Shown here piece by piece: positions 1 to 6,027 of a stretch of DNA of 7,026 bases. The notes below the pieces were generated by a model, which worked only from the letters and a program-made list of their open reading frames with translations, did not search any database and was not told where the DNA came from. Position 1 is the first letter of the stretch. Each line of letters opens with the position of its first letter. This DNA comes from Clostridium_AD sp051278035 (lineage in GTDB: Bacteria; Bacillota; Clostridia; Clostridiales; Clostridiaceae), in NCBI RefSeq assembly GCF_051278035.1, contig NZ_JBNMNU010000203.1:1-7026 (forward strand), in the 5' to 3' direction. The translations under genes were made by a program, and so were the position numbers.

Positions 1-75
1 AGTTGATAAAAGTTATAATTACTGTTATAATCTTTGTGTGTAATTTTGTTATTTGTCATATATAAATTATACAAC

Positions 76-106
76 AAAAGCGAATTCTTTGGAATTCGCT
101 TTTTCA
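76..106 (+). terminator. Rho-independent terminator of an upstream gene outside the window
   Basis: A perfect 12-bp stem (76-87 with 92-103) closes a TTTG loop and ends in a short T-rich stretch. No gene in the window precedes it, so it probably ends a gene to the left. Positions 1-75 are AT-rich, have stops in all + frames, and show nothing I can identify. The A-run on the left arm means the hairpin could also work weakly on the minus strand. Confidence 0.75.
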
Positions 107-120
107 TTTAAAAGATGAAA

Positions 121-180
121 AAGGGCTGTCTCAAAATAGAAAGTAATTTCTATTTTGAGACAGCCCCTTTATTTTTTTTG
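121..180 (+). terminator. Long perfect hairpin with GTAA loop, likely second terminator or MITE-like repeat
   Basis: The arms 123-142 and 147-166 pair perfectly over 20 bp. They close a GTAA loop, which is a GNRA tetraloop. The 3' arm is followed by CTTTATTTTTTTT, so it would terminate + strand transcription. The A-run before the left arm gives a shorter T-run on the other strand. The outer sequence GGGCTGTCTCAAAAT resembles, from memory, ends of IS1182-family elements and small repeats scattered in Firmicute genomes. No transposase is present here. Confidence 0.7.
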
Positions 181-270
181 TGAATTAAAATTAAACAAAT
201 ACAATTGTGCATAAAATTTCAAGTTTGGAAAATAATAATAGTGTAAGTTTATTATATAATATTTTATATA

Positions 271-276
271 AGGAGG
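271..276 (+). promoter_or_regulatory. Strong ribosome binding site of spoVT
   Basis: AGGAGG lies 11 nt before the ATG at 288. It fixes the start and agrees with the family N-terminus. The 100 bp upstream (about 167-270) is AT-rich leader. SpoVT genes are known in Bacillus to be under forespore sigma-G, but I could not place a convincing sigma-G or sigma-A box pair here. Confidence 0.85.
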
Positions 277-287
277 GAATTATTTAA

Positions 288-839
288 ATGAAAGCAACCG
301 GCATAGTAAGACGTATAGATGATTTAGGAAGAGTAGTTATACCTAAAGAAATAAGAAGAACTCTCAGGATACGAGAAGGAGATCCTTTAGAAATATTTAC
401 TGATAGAGAAGGTGGAGTTATTTTAAAAAAATACTCACCAATAGGTGAATTAAGTGAATTTTCTAAGGAATATGCTGACTCGTTACAACAAACTATCGGT
501 AATGTAATAATTATATGCGATAAGGATAACATAATATCTGTAAGTGGCGGTGCTAAAAAGGAGTATGTTGATAAGAAAATTAGTATGGAATTAGAAAAAA
601 TTATGGAGGATAGGAAAGCTATCATCTTAGGTGAGGGCTCAGAAAAAATTATAGCATTGTATGAAGATGAGGTGCAAAATAAATATGGTGCAGAGGTTAT
701 TGCTCCCATAATTTCAGAAGGTGATGCAATCGGAGCGGTGATAATTGTATCTACAGAGCCAGAAGCTAAATTTGGAAATCTAGAATTAAAACTAGCTGAA
801 ACTGCTGCATCCTTTTTAGGAAAACAAATGGAACAATAA
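288..839 (+). CDS. spoVT: Stage V sporulation protein T (SpoVT), AbrB-type transcriptional regulator
   Basis: SpoVT is a DNA-binding regulator that, in Bacillus, tunes sigma-G dependent forespore gene expression and affects spore coat, cortex and germination properties. The 183-residue protein has the expected two-part build. Residues 1-50 form the AbrB/SpoVT swapped-hairpin DNA-binding domain, including DDLGRVVIPKEIRRTLRI at 11-28. Residues about 56-180 form a GAF-like domain that in the family mediates tetramer formation and possible ligand sensing. Length is close to the roughly 178 residues of the Bacillus protein. The ATG is set by AGGAGG at 271-276. Hairpins before it and a strong terminator after it make it a single-gene unit. 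Its place directly before the flippase and YabN/MazG genes matches Bacillus gene order. Function is inferred from family and synteny. Confidence 0.97.
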   Translation: MKATGIVRRIDDLGRVVIPKEIRRTLRIREGDPLEIFTDREGGVILKKYSPIGELSEFSKEYADSLQQTIGNVIIICDKDNIISVSGGAKKEYVDKKISMELEKIMEDRKAIILGEGSEKIIALYEDEVQNKYGAEVIAPIISEGDAIGAVIIVSTEPEAKFGNLELKLAETAASFLGKQMEQ

Positions 840-851
840 GGTATAAAATTA

Positions 852-908
852 AAAAGTATATATTGCTTAGCAAATTGAAACGATTTGCAGTAATATATAC
901 TTTTTTTT
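852..908 (+). terminator. Rho-independent terminator of spoVT
   Basis: The lower stem 856-866 pairs with 890-900 (11 bp, including one G-T pair). After a small internal loop, an upper stem 870-875 pairs with 883-888. Eight T residues follow at 901-908. It starts 12 bp past the spoVT stop and separates spoVT from the next gene. Confidence 0.88.
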
Positions 909-998
909 GTAATATGAGTAATAATAAGTCCTTTAATTAAGTAATTATAATCAGAGAATGTATTTTTATAAGAACTATAGGAATGCAAGGGGGTTATT

Positions 999-2528
999 AT
1001 GAAGAAACAATCATTGATAAAAGGGACAATTATACTTGGGGTAGCAGGAATATTTACAAGGTTTTTAGGTCTGTTTTTTAGAATCCCAATCCAGGCTCTT
1101 ATAGGAGACCAAGGCATGGGATATTATCAAATGTCGTATCCACTGTATATGACATTCGTAGCTGTAGCTTCAGGGATTCCGATAGCTATGTCTAAATTTA
1201 TTGCAGAAATGAATGCTAAAAATGATGAAGAAGGCGGCCTACAGGTCTTAAGGCAAACACTTTTTTTTATGATTACATTAGCCTCGGCAGTTACAGTACT
1301 TATGTTAATGTTTGCAAGGCCTATTATATCCATATTAAGATGGGACCCTAAATCATATTATTCATTTATGGTTATTGCTACAGCTCCAATTTTTGTTTCC
1401 ATTATGTGTACATTTAGAGGGTATTTTCAGGGGCTTCAGAACGTTAGACCCACTGCTATTTCTCAAATAGTAGAGCAGATTGGAAGAGTTTCTGCTGGGG
1501 TTTTATTTGCATATTTGTTGTATCCAAGGGGCATTGAATATGCAGCTGCGGGAGCAGCACTTGGAACTCTAGTAGGTGGAGCTATGGGAAGCATATATTT
1601 ATATTTAACTTATTTTAAATCTAAAAAAAGATTGATGAGAAGAGTATCAAAGAGAAAGCATATCTTGTATGATTTAGGAAGGGCGGCACTGCCAATTTCT
1701 ATGGGAGCCGCGGTAGGCACTATTATGTCACTTATAGATTCAGTGCTAGTACCGCAACAACTTGTAAAGGCTGGGTTCTCACAATTACAATCAGCTGTGT
1801 TGTATGGACAGTTGACTGGGAAGGTGTTTACCTTGATGAATGTACCTTTGGCACTTTCTGTGGCTCTGTGCGCTTCACTAGTGCCAATAATTGCAGAAGC
1901 TTTTTATTTAGGAAGAAGAAGGGAACTCGTTAAAAGAGTAGATATGGCTGTGAAATTGTCTAATGTAATATCGATTCCATCTTCTTTAGGCATGTTCTTT
2001 ATGGCGTACCCTATAATGCATTTAGTTTTTATGAAAGATGCAGCAGGGTATGAAATTTTAAAGTATATATCTATCTCAATACCTTTTATAATTTTAACTC
2101 AGACAAGCACCGCAATACTCCAAAGTATAGGTAATTATATGAAGCCTGTATATAATTTAGGTATAGGCTGTATCGTAAAAGTTATAATAACATATGTACT
2201 AGTTTCATTGTCATCTGTAAATATATATGGAGCAGTTATAGGAAGCGTTTTAGGGTATGTTACAAGTTGTATATTAAACATGAACGAGTTAAAGAAAAAT
2301 TTAAACTTAAAGGTCAATATTATGGGCGCTTTTGTGAAACCAGCTTTTGCCTCTATTATAATGATAATTGCGGTTGTATTTAGCAACGCTAGTGTTTATA
2401 ATTATACAATGAGCGTGGGTCTGTCTTGCATAATATCCATAACAATAGGTATGGTTGTTTATTTGTTATTCATTTTTTTACTGGGAATATTTGAATATGA
2501 AGAAATTAGAAAGAAATTTTGCAAATGA
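999..2528 (+). CDS. yabM: SpoVB/YabM-type polysaccharide (lipid-linked oligosaccharide) flippase, MOP superfamily
   Basis: This is a polytopic membrane protein of 509 residues, the size usual for the SpoVB/YabM/YtgP branch of the MurJ-like MOP exporters, which move lipid-linked sugar precursors across the cytoplasmic membrane. Many hydrophobic segments can be seen, for example around residues 8-29, 44-63, 86-106, 163-205, 230-250, 322-345, 384-427 and 441-495. Basic loops lie between some of them (207-220, 305-313). The stretch RGYFQGLQNVRPTAISQ at 140-156 is a family signature. An AAGGGGG ribosome binding site (987-993) precedes the ATG. Position after spoVT matches Bacillus yabM, while many clostridial annotations call it spoVB, so the exact paralogue is uncertain. 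A role in spore cortex peptidoglycan is possible but not shown. mazG starts 25 bp downstream, suggesting co-transcription. Confidence 0.93.
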   Translation: MKKQSLIKGTIILGVAGIFTRFLGLFFRIPIQALIGDQGMGYYQMSYPLYMTFVAVASGIPIAMSKFIAEMNAKNDEEGGLQVLRQTLFFMITLASAVTVLMLMFARPIISILRWDPKSYYSFMVIATAPIFVSIMCTFRGYFQGLQNVRPTAISQIVEQIGRVSAGVLFAYLLYPRGIEYAAAGAALGTLVGGAMGSIYLYLTYFKSKKRLMRRVSKRKHILYDLGRAALPISMGAAVGTIMSLIDSVLVPQQLVKAGFSQLQSAVLYGQLTGKVFTLMNVPLALSVALCASLVPIIAEAFYLGRRRELVKRVDMAVKLSNVISIPSSLGMFFMAYPIMHLVFMKDAAGYEILKYISISIPFIILTQTSTAILQSIGNYMKPVYNLGIGCIVKVIITYVLVSLSSVNIYGAVIGSVLGYVTSCILNMNELKKNLNLKVNIMGAFVKPAFASIIMIIAVVFSNASVYNYTMSVGLSCIISITIGMVVYLLFIFLLGIFEYEEIRKKFCK

Positions 2529-2553
2529 AATAAAAATAAAGGAGTGAAAGATA

Positions 2554-3999
2554 ATGATTAAAGTAGTAGGACTTGGTCCTGGTGCAATAGAATCACTAAC
2601 TATAGGAACGTTGGAAGTTCTTAAAGGAGGTAACAAAATATACCTTAGAACCAAAAAACACCCTACCGTTGATTACTTGAATTCTATAGGTGTTGTGTAT
2701 GAAACTTATGATGGTAGATACGAACAACATAATGATTTTGATGAAGTATATAGGGATATTGCAGAAGATCTTATCGGAAAGCACACTAAATATGGAGATA
2801 TTATTTACGGAGTACCAGGTCATCCTCTTGTGGCAGAAACTTCAGTTAAACTTTTAATGAATCTTTGCAATCTAAAAGGAATAGACATAGAAATTCTTCC
2901 TGCAGTTAGCTTTATAGATGCAGTTATTGAAAGTTTAAAATTAGATCCTATTTGCGGACTTAAAATTATAGATGCCTTTGATATAAAGGATCAAATTCTT
3001 GATAAGAGAGTAGGAGTCATAATAACGCAAGTGTACAATAAATCTATAGCATCAGATGTGAAACTTGCACTACTTGAGTATTATAAAGATGATATGGAGA
3101 TTTATTTTGTTAGAGCAGCAGGTGTAAAGGATTTAGAAAGTACAAGGAAAATAAATTTATATGAACTAGATAGACAAGAAGATGTGGATTATCTAACTTC
3201 AATTTACATACCAAGAGAACTAGAGGCTACAACTGATTTTCATGATTTAATTAAGGTTGTGGATACGTTAAGAGGGGAAAATGGATGCCAGTGGGATAAG
3301 TGCCAAACACATGAATCACTGAAAAAAAATCTCATTGAAGAATGTTATGAGGTTTTAGAAGCTATAGATGAGAAGGATGAAGATAAAATTATTGAGGAAC
3401 TAGGTGACGTACTCCTACAAGTGATATTTCATGCGCAAATAGGAAAAGAACAAGGATATTTTAATATAAATGATGTTATCAAAGGAATTACAAATAAGAT
3501 GATAAATAGGCATCCGCATATTTTTATGAATAAAAAATCTTTGAATCCGGAAGAGGTTTTGGAAAATTGGGAAAATATTAAGATGGTGGAAAAAGGATTC
3601 AGTAATTATACAGATACATTAAAACATGTTCCTAAAAATTTGCCGGGTCTTATGAGAGCAGATAAGGTTCAACAAAAGGCATCAAAAGTCGGGTTTGACT
3701 TCGACAGTGTTGTGACTGGTATGGATAAAGTGTTAGAAGAATTACAGGAAGTAAAAGATGTATATAAAGGAAAAAATAGGGCAAAAATAGTAGAGGAAGT
3801 GGGAGATTTGGTGTTTTCTACTGTGAATGTTGCCAGATTGCTTGACATTGACCCTGAATTTGCAGTAAATTATACTATAGATAAATTTATTGACCGCTTT
3901 CAGTACATGGAAGAAAATGCGAGGGATAGAAACTTGGATTTAGCCAATATGTCACTTGCAGAAATGGACGCGCTATGGAATGAATCTAAAGGACGATAA
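2554..3999 (+). CDS. mazG: YabN: tetrapyrrole-methylase-like domain fused to MazG nucleoside triphosphate pyrophosphohydrolase
   Basis: This is a two-part cytoplasmic enzyme of 481 residues, close to Bacillus YabN. Residues 1 to about 225 form a class III SAM-dependent (CbiF/uroporphyrin-type) methylase-like domain, with GLGPG at 6-10 and GVPGHP at 86-91. Its substrate is unknown. Residues about 228-481 form a tandem MazG module that hydrolyses NTPs to NMP and pyrophosphate and is thought to clear aberrant nucleotides. The family motif GCQWDKCQTH is at 244-253. Both repeats keep the metal-binding EExxE/ExxD pattern: E262, E263, E266, E282 and D285 in the first, and E395, E396, E399, E415 and D418 in the second. 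AAAGGAG at 2538-2544 fits the ATG. The 25-bp gap from the flippase gene, with no terminator, implies one transcript. No clear terminator follows before the HU leader. Confidence 0.96.
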   Translation: MIKVVGLGPGAIESLTIGTLEVLKGGNKIYLRTKKHPTVDYLNSIGVVYETYDGRYEQHNDFDEVYRDIAEDLIGKHTKYGDIIYGVPGHPLVAETSVKLLMNLCNLKGIDIEILPAVSFIDAVIESLKLDPICGLKIIDAFDIKDQILDKRVGVIITQVYNKSIASDVKLALLEYYKDDMEIYFVRAAGVKDLESTRKINLYELDRQEDVDYLTSIYIPRELEATTDFHDLIKVVDTLRGENGCQWDKCQTHESLKKNLIEECYEVLEAIDEKDEDKIIEELGDVLLQVIFHAQIGKEQGYFNINDVIKGITNKMINRHPHIFMNKKSLNPEEVLENWENIKMVEKGFSNYTDTLKHVPKNLPGLMRADKVQQKASKVGFDFDSVVTGMDKVLEELQEVKDVYKGKNRAKIVEEVGDLVFSTVNVARLLDIDPEFAVNYTIDKFIDRFQYMEENARDRNLDLANMSLAEMDALWNESKGR

Positions 4000-4037
4000 A
4001 TTTATTTGAAAACAAAACTAGTTACAAAAGAAGGAAT

Positions 4038-4067
4038 TTGAAAATTGGTGAAGAATATGCTTTTAAT
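4038..4067 (+). promoter_or_regulatory. Possible sigma-A promoter for HU
   Basis: TTGAAA at 4038-4043 and TTTAAT at 4062-4067 are 18 bp apart, giving a start near 4074 and a short leader to the HU ribosome binding site. The match is partial. An independent promoter is expected because HU is normally abundant and its gene has its own terminator. Confidence 0.35.
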
Positions 4068-4082
4068 AGTGTATTCAATAAT

Positions 4083-4090
4083 AAGGAGGT
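4083..4090 (+). promoter_or_regulatory. Strong ribosome binding site fixing the HU start
   Basis: AAGGAGGT lies 7 nt before the ATG at 4098. It supports this start over an in-frame TTG at 4038, which would add 20 residues absent from HU proteins. Confidence 0.9.
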
Positions 4091-4097
4091 AACAAAA

Positions 4098-4373
4098 ATG
4101 AACAAATCAGAATTAATTGCAAAAATTGCAGAAAAATCTCAGTTAACAAAAAAAGATGCAGAAGCAGCGTTAAAAGGAATTATAGAAAGTATTGAAGAGA
4201 CATTAGAAAAAGGTGAAAAAGTTCAACTAGTTGGGTTCGGGACTTTTGAAACAAGAGCAAGAGCTGCTAGAATGGGTAGAAATCCAAGAACAAAGGAAGA
4301 AATCCAAATTTCAGCATCAACAGTTCCAGTATTTAAAGCTGGTAAAGAATTTAAAGATATAGTGAATAAATAA
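4098..4373 (+). CDS. hup: HU family DNA-binding protein
   Basis: HU is a small basic nucleoid protein that binds and bends DNA as a dimer with little sequence preference. The 91 residues starting MNKSELIAKIAEK match the usual HU length and N-terminus. Helices occupy about 1-40. GFGTFE (46-51) opens the saddle, and the DNA-contacting beta arm contains RARAARMGRNPRT (53-65), with the intercalating proline at 63. The end PVFKAGKEFKDIVN is typical. It sits between mazG and rqcP, as I recall for other clostridia, whereas Bacillus subtilis has no HU gene at this point. A good ribosome binding site and a dedicated terminator suggest it is expressed separately from its neighbours. It is probably growth-phase expressed rather than sporulation-specific. 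Confidence 0.97.
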   Translation: MNKSELIAKIAEKSQLTKKDAEAALKGIIESIEETLEKGEKVQLVGFGTFETRARAARMGRNPRTKEEIQISASTVPVFKAGKEFKDIVNK

Positions 4374-4388
4374 TCTTTACTATAATAC

Positions 4389-4420
4389 AAAAACCTGGAT
4401 GTAGATCTAGGTTTTTTCTT
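4389..4420 (+). terminator. Rho-independent terminator of HU
   Basis: The stem 4389-4400 pairs with 4405-4416 (12 bp, one G-T pair) around a GTAG loop. The 3' side is the T-tract TTTTTTCTTTT. It begins 15 bp after the HU stop and is a well-formed terminator. Confidence 0.85.
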
Positions 4421-4460
4421 TTAAAAACTTTGACTTAAAATAATGTATTATGTTAAAAAA

Positions 4461-4465
4461 GGGAG
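4461..4465 (+). promoter_or_regulatory. Ribosome binding site fixing the rqcP start
   Basis: GGGAG lies 8 nt before the ATG at 4474. An in-frame ATG at 4450 has no such site and would add eight residues before the conserved MRLDKYLK start. Confidence 0.75.
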
Positions 4466-4473
4466 ATGTGAAT

Positions 4474-4734
4474 ATGAGACTTGATAAATATCTAAAGGTT
4501 TCAAGAATTATTAAGAGACGGACTATAGCAAAAGAAGCATGTAGTAGTGGTAGAGTCTCTATTAATGATAAAGTCGCAAAAGCAGGGACCGCAGTAGCAG
4601 AGGGTGACACTATAGAAATAAAGTTTGCAAATCAAACTTTAAAAGCTAAAATTATTAATATTTTAGAACATGTTACTAAAGATACTGCAAAGCAAATGTA
4701 TGAAATTATTTTAGGAAAAGAAGACAAGGAATAA
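4474..4734 (+). CDS. rqcP: RqcP (YabO), S4-domain ribosome quality-control protein
   Basis: RqcP is a small S4 RNA-binding protein. In Bacillus it works with RqcH on stalled 50S subunits, helping position peptidyl-tRNA so that C-terminal alanine tails are added to nascent chains. The 86 residues beginning MRLDKYLKVSRIIKRRT equal the length of the Bacillus protein. They form an S4 fold over residues 1 to about 60, with the basic KRR at 14-16. Arg2 and Arg16, reported as functionally important in the Bacillus protein, are both present. The older clostridial label is 'RNA-binding S4 / Hsp15-like protein'. The HU terminator 53 bp upstream implies a separate promoter or readthrough. A TTGACT at 4430 lacks a properly spaced -10. 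rqcP precedes yabP and yabQ as in Bacillus. rqcH is not in the window. Confidence 0.94.
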   Translation: MRLDKYLKVSRIIKRRTIAKEACSSGRVSINDKVAKAGTAVAEGDTIEIKFANQTLKAKIINILEHVTKDTAKQMYEIILGKEDKE

Positions 4735-4752
4735 TAAATGTTGATAAATATA

Positions 4753-4847
4753 ATTCTTAATTAAGGATAATAAGCATATATAGATTATAGGAATATAATG
4801 GTGTGTGTTGAATTGAGAATTAAGAATAGATCCCTTAGTTCCCAATT
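4753..4847 (+). repeat. Inverted-repeat region in the rqcP-yabP gap
   Basis: A hairpin pairs 4811-4824 with 4834-4847 (14 positions, one mismatch, one G-T pair) around a 9-nt loop. It is followed by TTATTATTAAAA rather than a true T-tract. In addition, the 10-mer at 4753-4762 is the exact reverse complement of 4818-4827, so the left arm could pair with either partner. It could be a weak terminator for rqcP, an attenuator-like leader, or remains of a small repeat. A TATAAT at 4794-4799 lies between the arms, without a matching -35 box. Confidence 0.5.
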
Positions 4848-4876
4848 TTATTATTAAAATTAGTAAGGGGGATATT

Positions 4877-5170
4877 ATGGAATCGAAGAAAGAAATGAAA
4901 ATAGAAGATAAAAAAAGCAGTTTGATGCTTGAAAACAGAAATAAACTAAACATAAGCGGAATTATTGAGGTTATAAATTTTAATGAAAATCAAATATTAT
5001 TAAATACAAACGTTGGAACAATGATAATAAAAGGACAGGACCTAAAGATGAACAAATTAGATGTACAAAATGGAGATGTAGTAATCACTGGTAAAGTTGA
5101 TTCTTTTGTCTACACTAGCGACAAGAGTAAAGCTAAAAAAGATAGTATAATATCAAGATTGTTTAGGTAA
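4877..5170 (+). CDS. yabP: Sporulation protein YabP
   Basis: YabP is a small protein conserved in spore formers. In Bacillus it is made in the mother cell under sigma-E and is needed for normal sporulation, though its molecular role is not established. The 97 residues match the family. A charged N-terminus (1-15) is followed by the conserved core NRNKLNISGIIEVINFNE (20-37), then the beta-rich pattern GTMIIKGQDLKMNKLDVQNG (47-66) and TGKVDSFVY (71-79). There is no signal peptide or membrane segment. AAGGGGGAT at 4865-4872 fits the ATG. yabQ starts 7 bp after the stop, so the two are co-transcribed and probably translationally coupled. A sigma-E promoter is expected in the 142-bp upstream gap, but I could not place one with correct spacing. 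Confidence 0.94.
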   Translation: MESKKEMKIEDKKSSLMLENRNKLNISGIIEVINFNENQILLNTNVGTMIIKGQDLKMNKLDVQNGDVVITGKVDSFVYTSDKSKAKKDSIISRLFR

Positions 5171-5177
5171 AATAGTT

Positions 5178-5582
5178 ATGATAATATCATTAATAGGCCA
5201 AGTTAAACTTATAATTTTCGGGTTGCTAGCGGGAGTAATAACTGGAGTATGTTTTGATATATATAGACTAATAAGAGGATTTGAAAATACTAACAAATTC
5301 ATGACTATAATACAGGATTTGCTATTTTGGGTATTAACTTCTATAGTAGTTTTTATATTTTTGATGTATACTAATGAAGGTTATATAAACTTTTATGTGT
5401 ACTTGTGCTTAATAATAGGAGTATACTTATATTTGAAATGCTTAAGCGTAGCTTTTATAAAAGTACAATTTAACCTTATGAAGTTCTATGGGAAATTATT
5501 TAGAGTTGTATTGAATGCTATTTTATACCCGGTAAATTTATTGTTTTATAAGCTGAAAATAAAAAAAAAACATAAATTATAA
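5178..5582 (+). CDS. yabQ: Spore cortex biosynthesis protein YabQ
   Basis: YabQ is a membrane protein found in spore formers. In Bacillus it localises to the membranes around the forespore and is required for spore cortex formation. The 134 residues show the family N-terminus, a hydrophobic segment ending in GVCFDIYRLIRGF (23-35), in which the FDIYR motif is typical. Further membrane segments lie at about 43-64 and 70-88, and a possible one at 108-125. The C-terminus is very basic (KLKIKKKHKL), consistent with a cytoplasmic tail. The start is 7 bp after yabP. The only ribosome binding site is a weak AGGT (5165-5168) overlapping the yabP end, which points to translational coupling with yabP. 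YabP and YabQ act at a similar stage and occur together in many genomes. Confidence 0.92.
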   Translation: MIISLIGQVKLIIFGLLAGVITGVCFDIYRLIRGFENTNKFMTIIQDLLFWVLTSIVVFIFLMYTNEGYINFYVYLCLIIGVYLYLKCLSVAFIKVQFNLMKFYGKLFRVVLNAILYPVNLLFYKLKIKKKHKL

Positions 5583-5591
5583 AGAAATAGC

Positions 5592-5620
5592 TTGAAGAAA
5601 TGTGAAATACAAATTAAAAT
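5592..5620 (+). promoter_or_regulatory. Probable sigma-A promoter of divIC
   Basis: TTGAAG (5592-5597) and TAAAAT (5615-5620) are separated by exactly 17 bp, in a 92-bp gap after yabQ. This would free the division gene from the sporulation genes before it. The -35 matches the consensus at 4 of 6 positions and the -10 at 5 of 6. Confidence 0.5.
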
Positions 5621-5674
5621 AGATTAAGAAGCACAAGGAATACTCATTCCATTGAAAGGAAAAGGGTATGAAAT

Positions 5675-5947
5675 ATGAAGAAAAAATTTGGTGTTAAGAA
5701 TGTGATACTGACGTTTGTACTGGTATATGTGTGTTATATCTTAATTCAGCAACAGGTAACCATGGTTAGACAAAAGAAAGATATACAAAAGTATAATGTA
5801 GAATTGCAAAAGAAAAAAGAGGAAAATAAATTGCTTCAAGATGAAGTAGAGTTATCTAAGACTGATAAGTATTTAGAAAAATTGGCAAGAGAGATTTTAG
5901 GGCTTGTTAAAGAAGGTGAAACTCCTGTAATGGATAATAAAAACTAA
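5675..5947 (+). CDS. divIC: Septum formation initiator, DivIC/FtsB family cell division protein
   Basis: DivIC is a bitopic membrane protein of the divisome. It forms a coiled-coil complex with FtsL and DivIB/FtsQ and links the Z ring to septal peptidoglycan synthesis. The 90 residues show the whole family plan: a short basic cytoplasmic tail (1-8), one membrane helix (about 9-25), a charged coiled coil (about 30-64), and the conserved motif KYLEKLAREILGLVKEGE (65-82). The protein is shorter than Bacillus DivIC (about 125 residues, with a longer cytoplasmic tail), so it resembles compact FtsB-like forms. The ribosome binding site AAAGGAAAAGGG is at 5655-5666. A plausible sigma-A promoter lies just upstream, as expected for a gene needed in vegetative growth. 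Location between yabQ and yabR matches Bacillus. Confidence 0.94.
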   Translation: MKKKFGVKNVILTFVLVYVCYILIQQQVTMVRQKKDIQKYNVELQKKKEENKLLQDEVELSKTDKYLEKLAREILGLVKEGETPVMDNKN

Positions 5948-6010
5948 ACACTAAAATTATTTTTATGCTTATTTTTAAATTAATATATAAAATAAAAAAC
6001 ATTATTTTTG

Positions 6011-6016
6011 AGGAGG
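6011..6016 (+). promoter_or_regulatory. Ribosome binding site fixing the yabR start
   Basis: AGGAGG lies 11 nt before the ATG at 6028. Upstream in-frame ATG 5965 has no such site and its extension is low-complexity. ATG 6037 would be 20 nt away, too far. Confidence 0.85.
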
Positions 6017-6027
6017 AACTTTTTAAT

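Noticed and set aside
225..263. Possible promoter of spoVT (TTGGAA at 225-230 with TATAAT at 255-260)
   Set aside because: The spacing of 24 bp is too long, and the alternative -10 choices match poorly. AT-rich leaders produce such boxes by chance. I also found no properly spaced sigma-G boxes.
284..1117. 277-codon open frame on the minus strand
   Set aside because: It runs antisense across spoVT, the spoVT terminator and the start of the flippase gene. Its product is low-complexity, rich in Ile/Ser/Pro, and resembles no family I know. It reflects AT-rich codon usage on the other strand.
1127..1333. Minus-strand open frame inside the flippase gene
   Set aside because: It lies fully antisense to a well-supported membrane protein gene, and I saw no ribosome binding site or family motif. 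The same applies to the minus-strand frames at 2135-2386, 2596-2823, 4407-4610 and 4711-4953.
4038..4097. N-terminal extension of HU from a TTG start
   Set aside because: The 20 extra residues are not seen in HU proteins, and AAGGAGGT sits correctly before the ATG at 4098.
4430..4459. Possible sigma-A promoter for rqcP using TTGACT at 4430-4435
   Set aside because: The nearest good -10 (TATTAT, 4446-4451) is only 10 bp away. A TAAAAA at 4454 would put the transcript start inside the ribosome binding site.
5965..6027. N-terminal extension of yabR
   Set aside because: The added stretch is AT-rich low-complexity sequence with no ribosome binding site, whereas AGGAGG at 6011-6016 lies inside it and serves the ATG at 6028.
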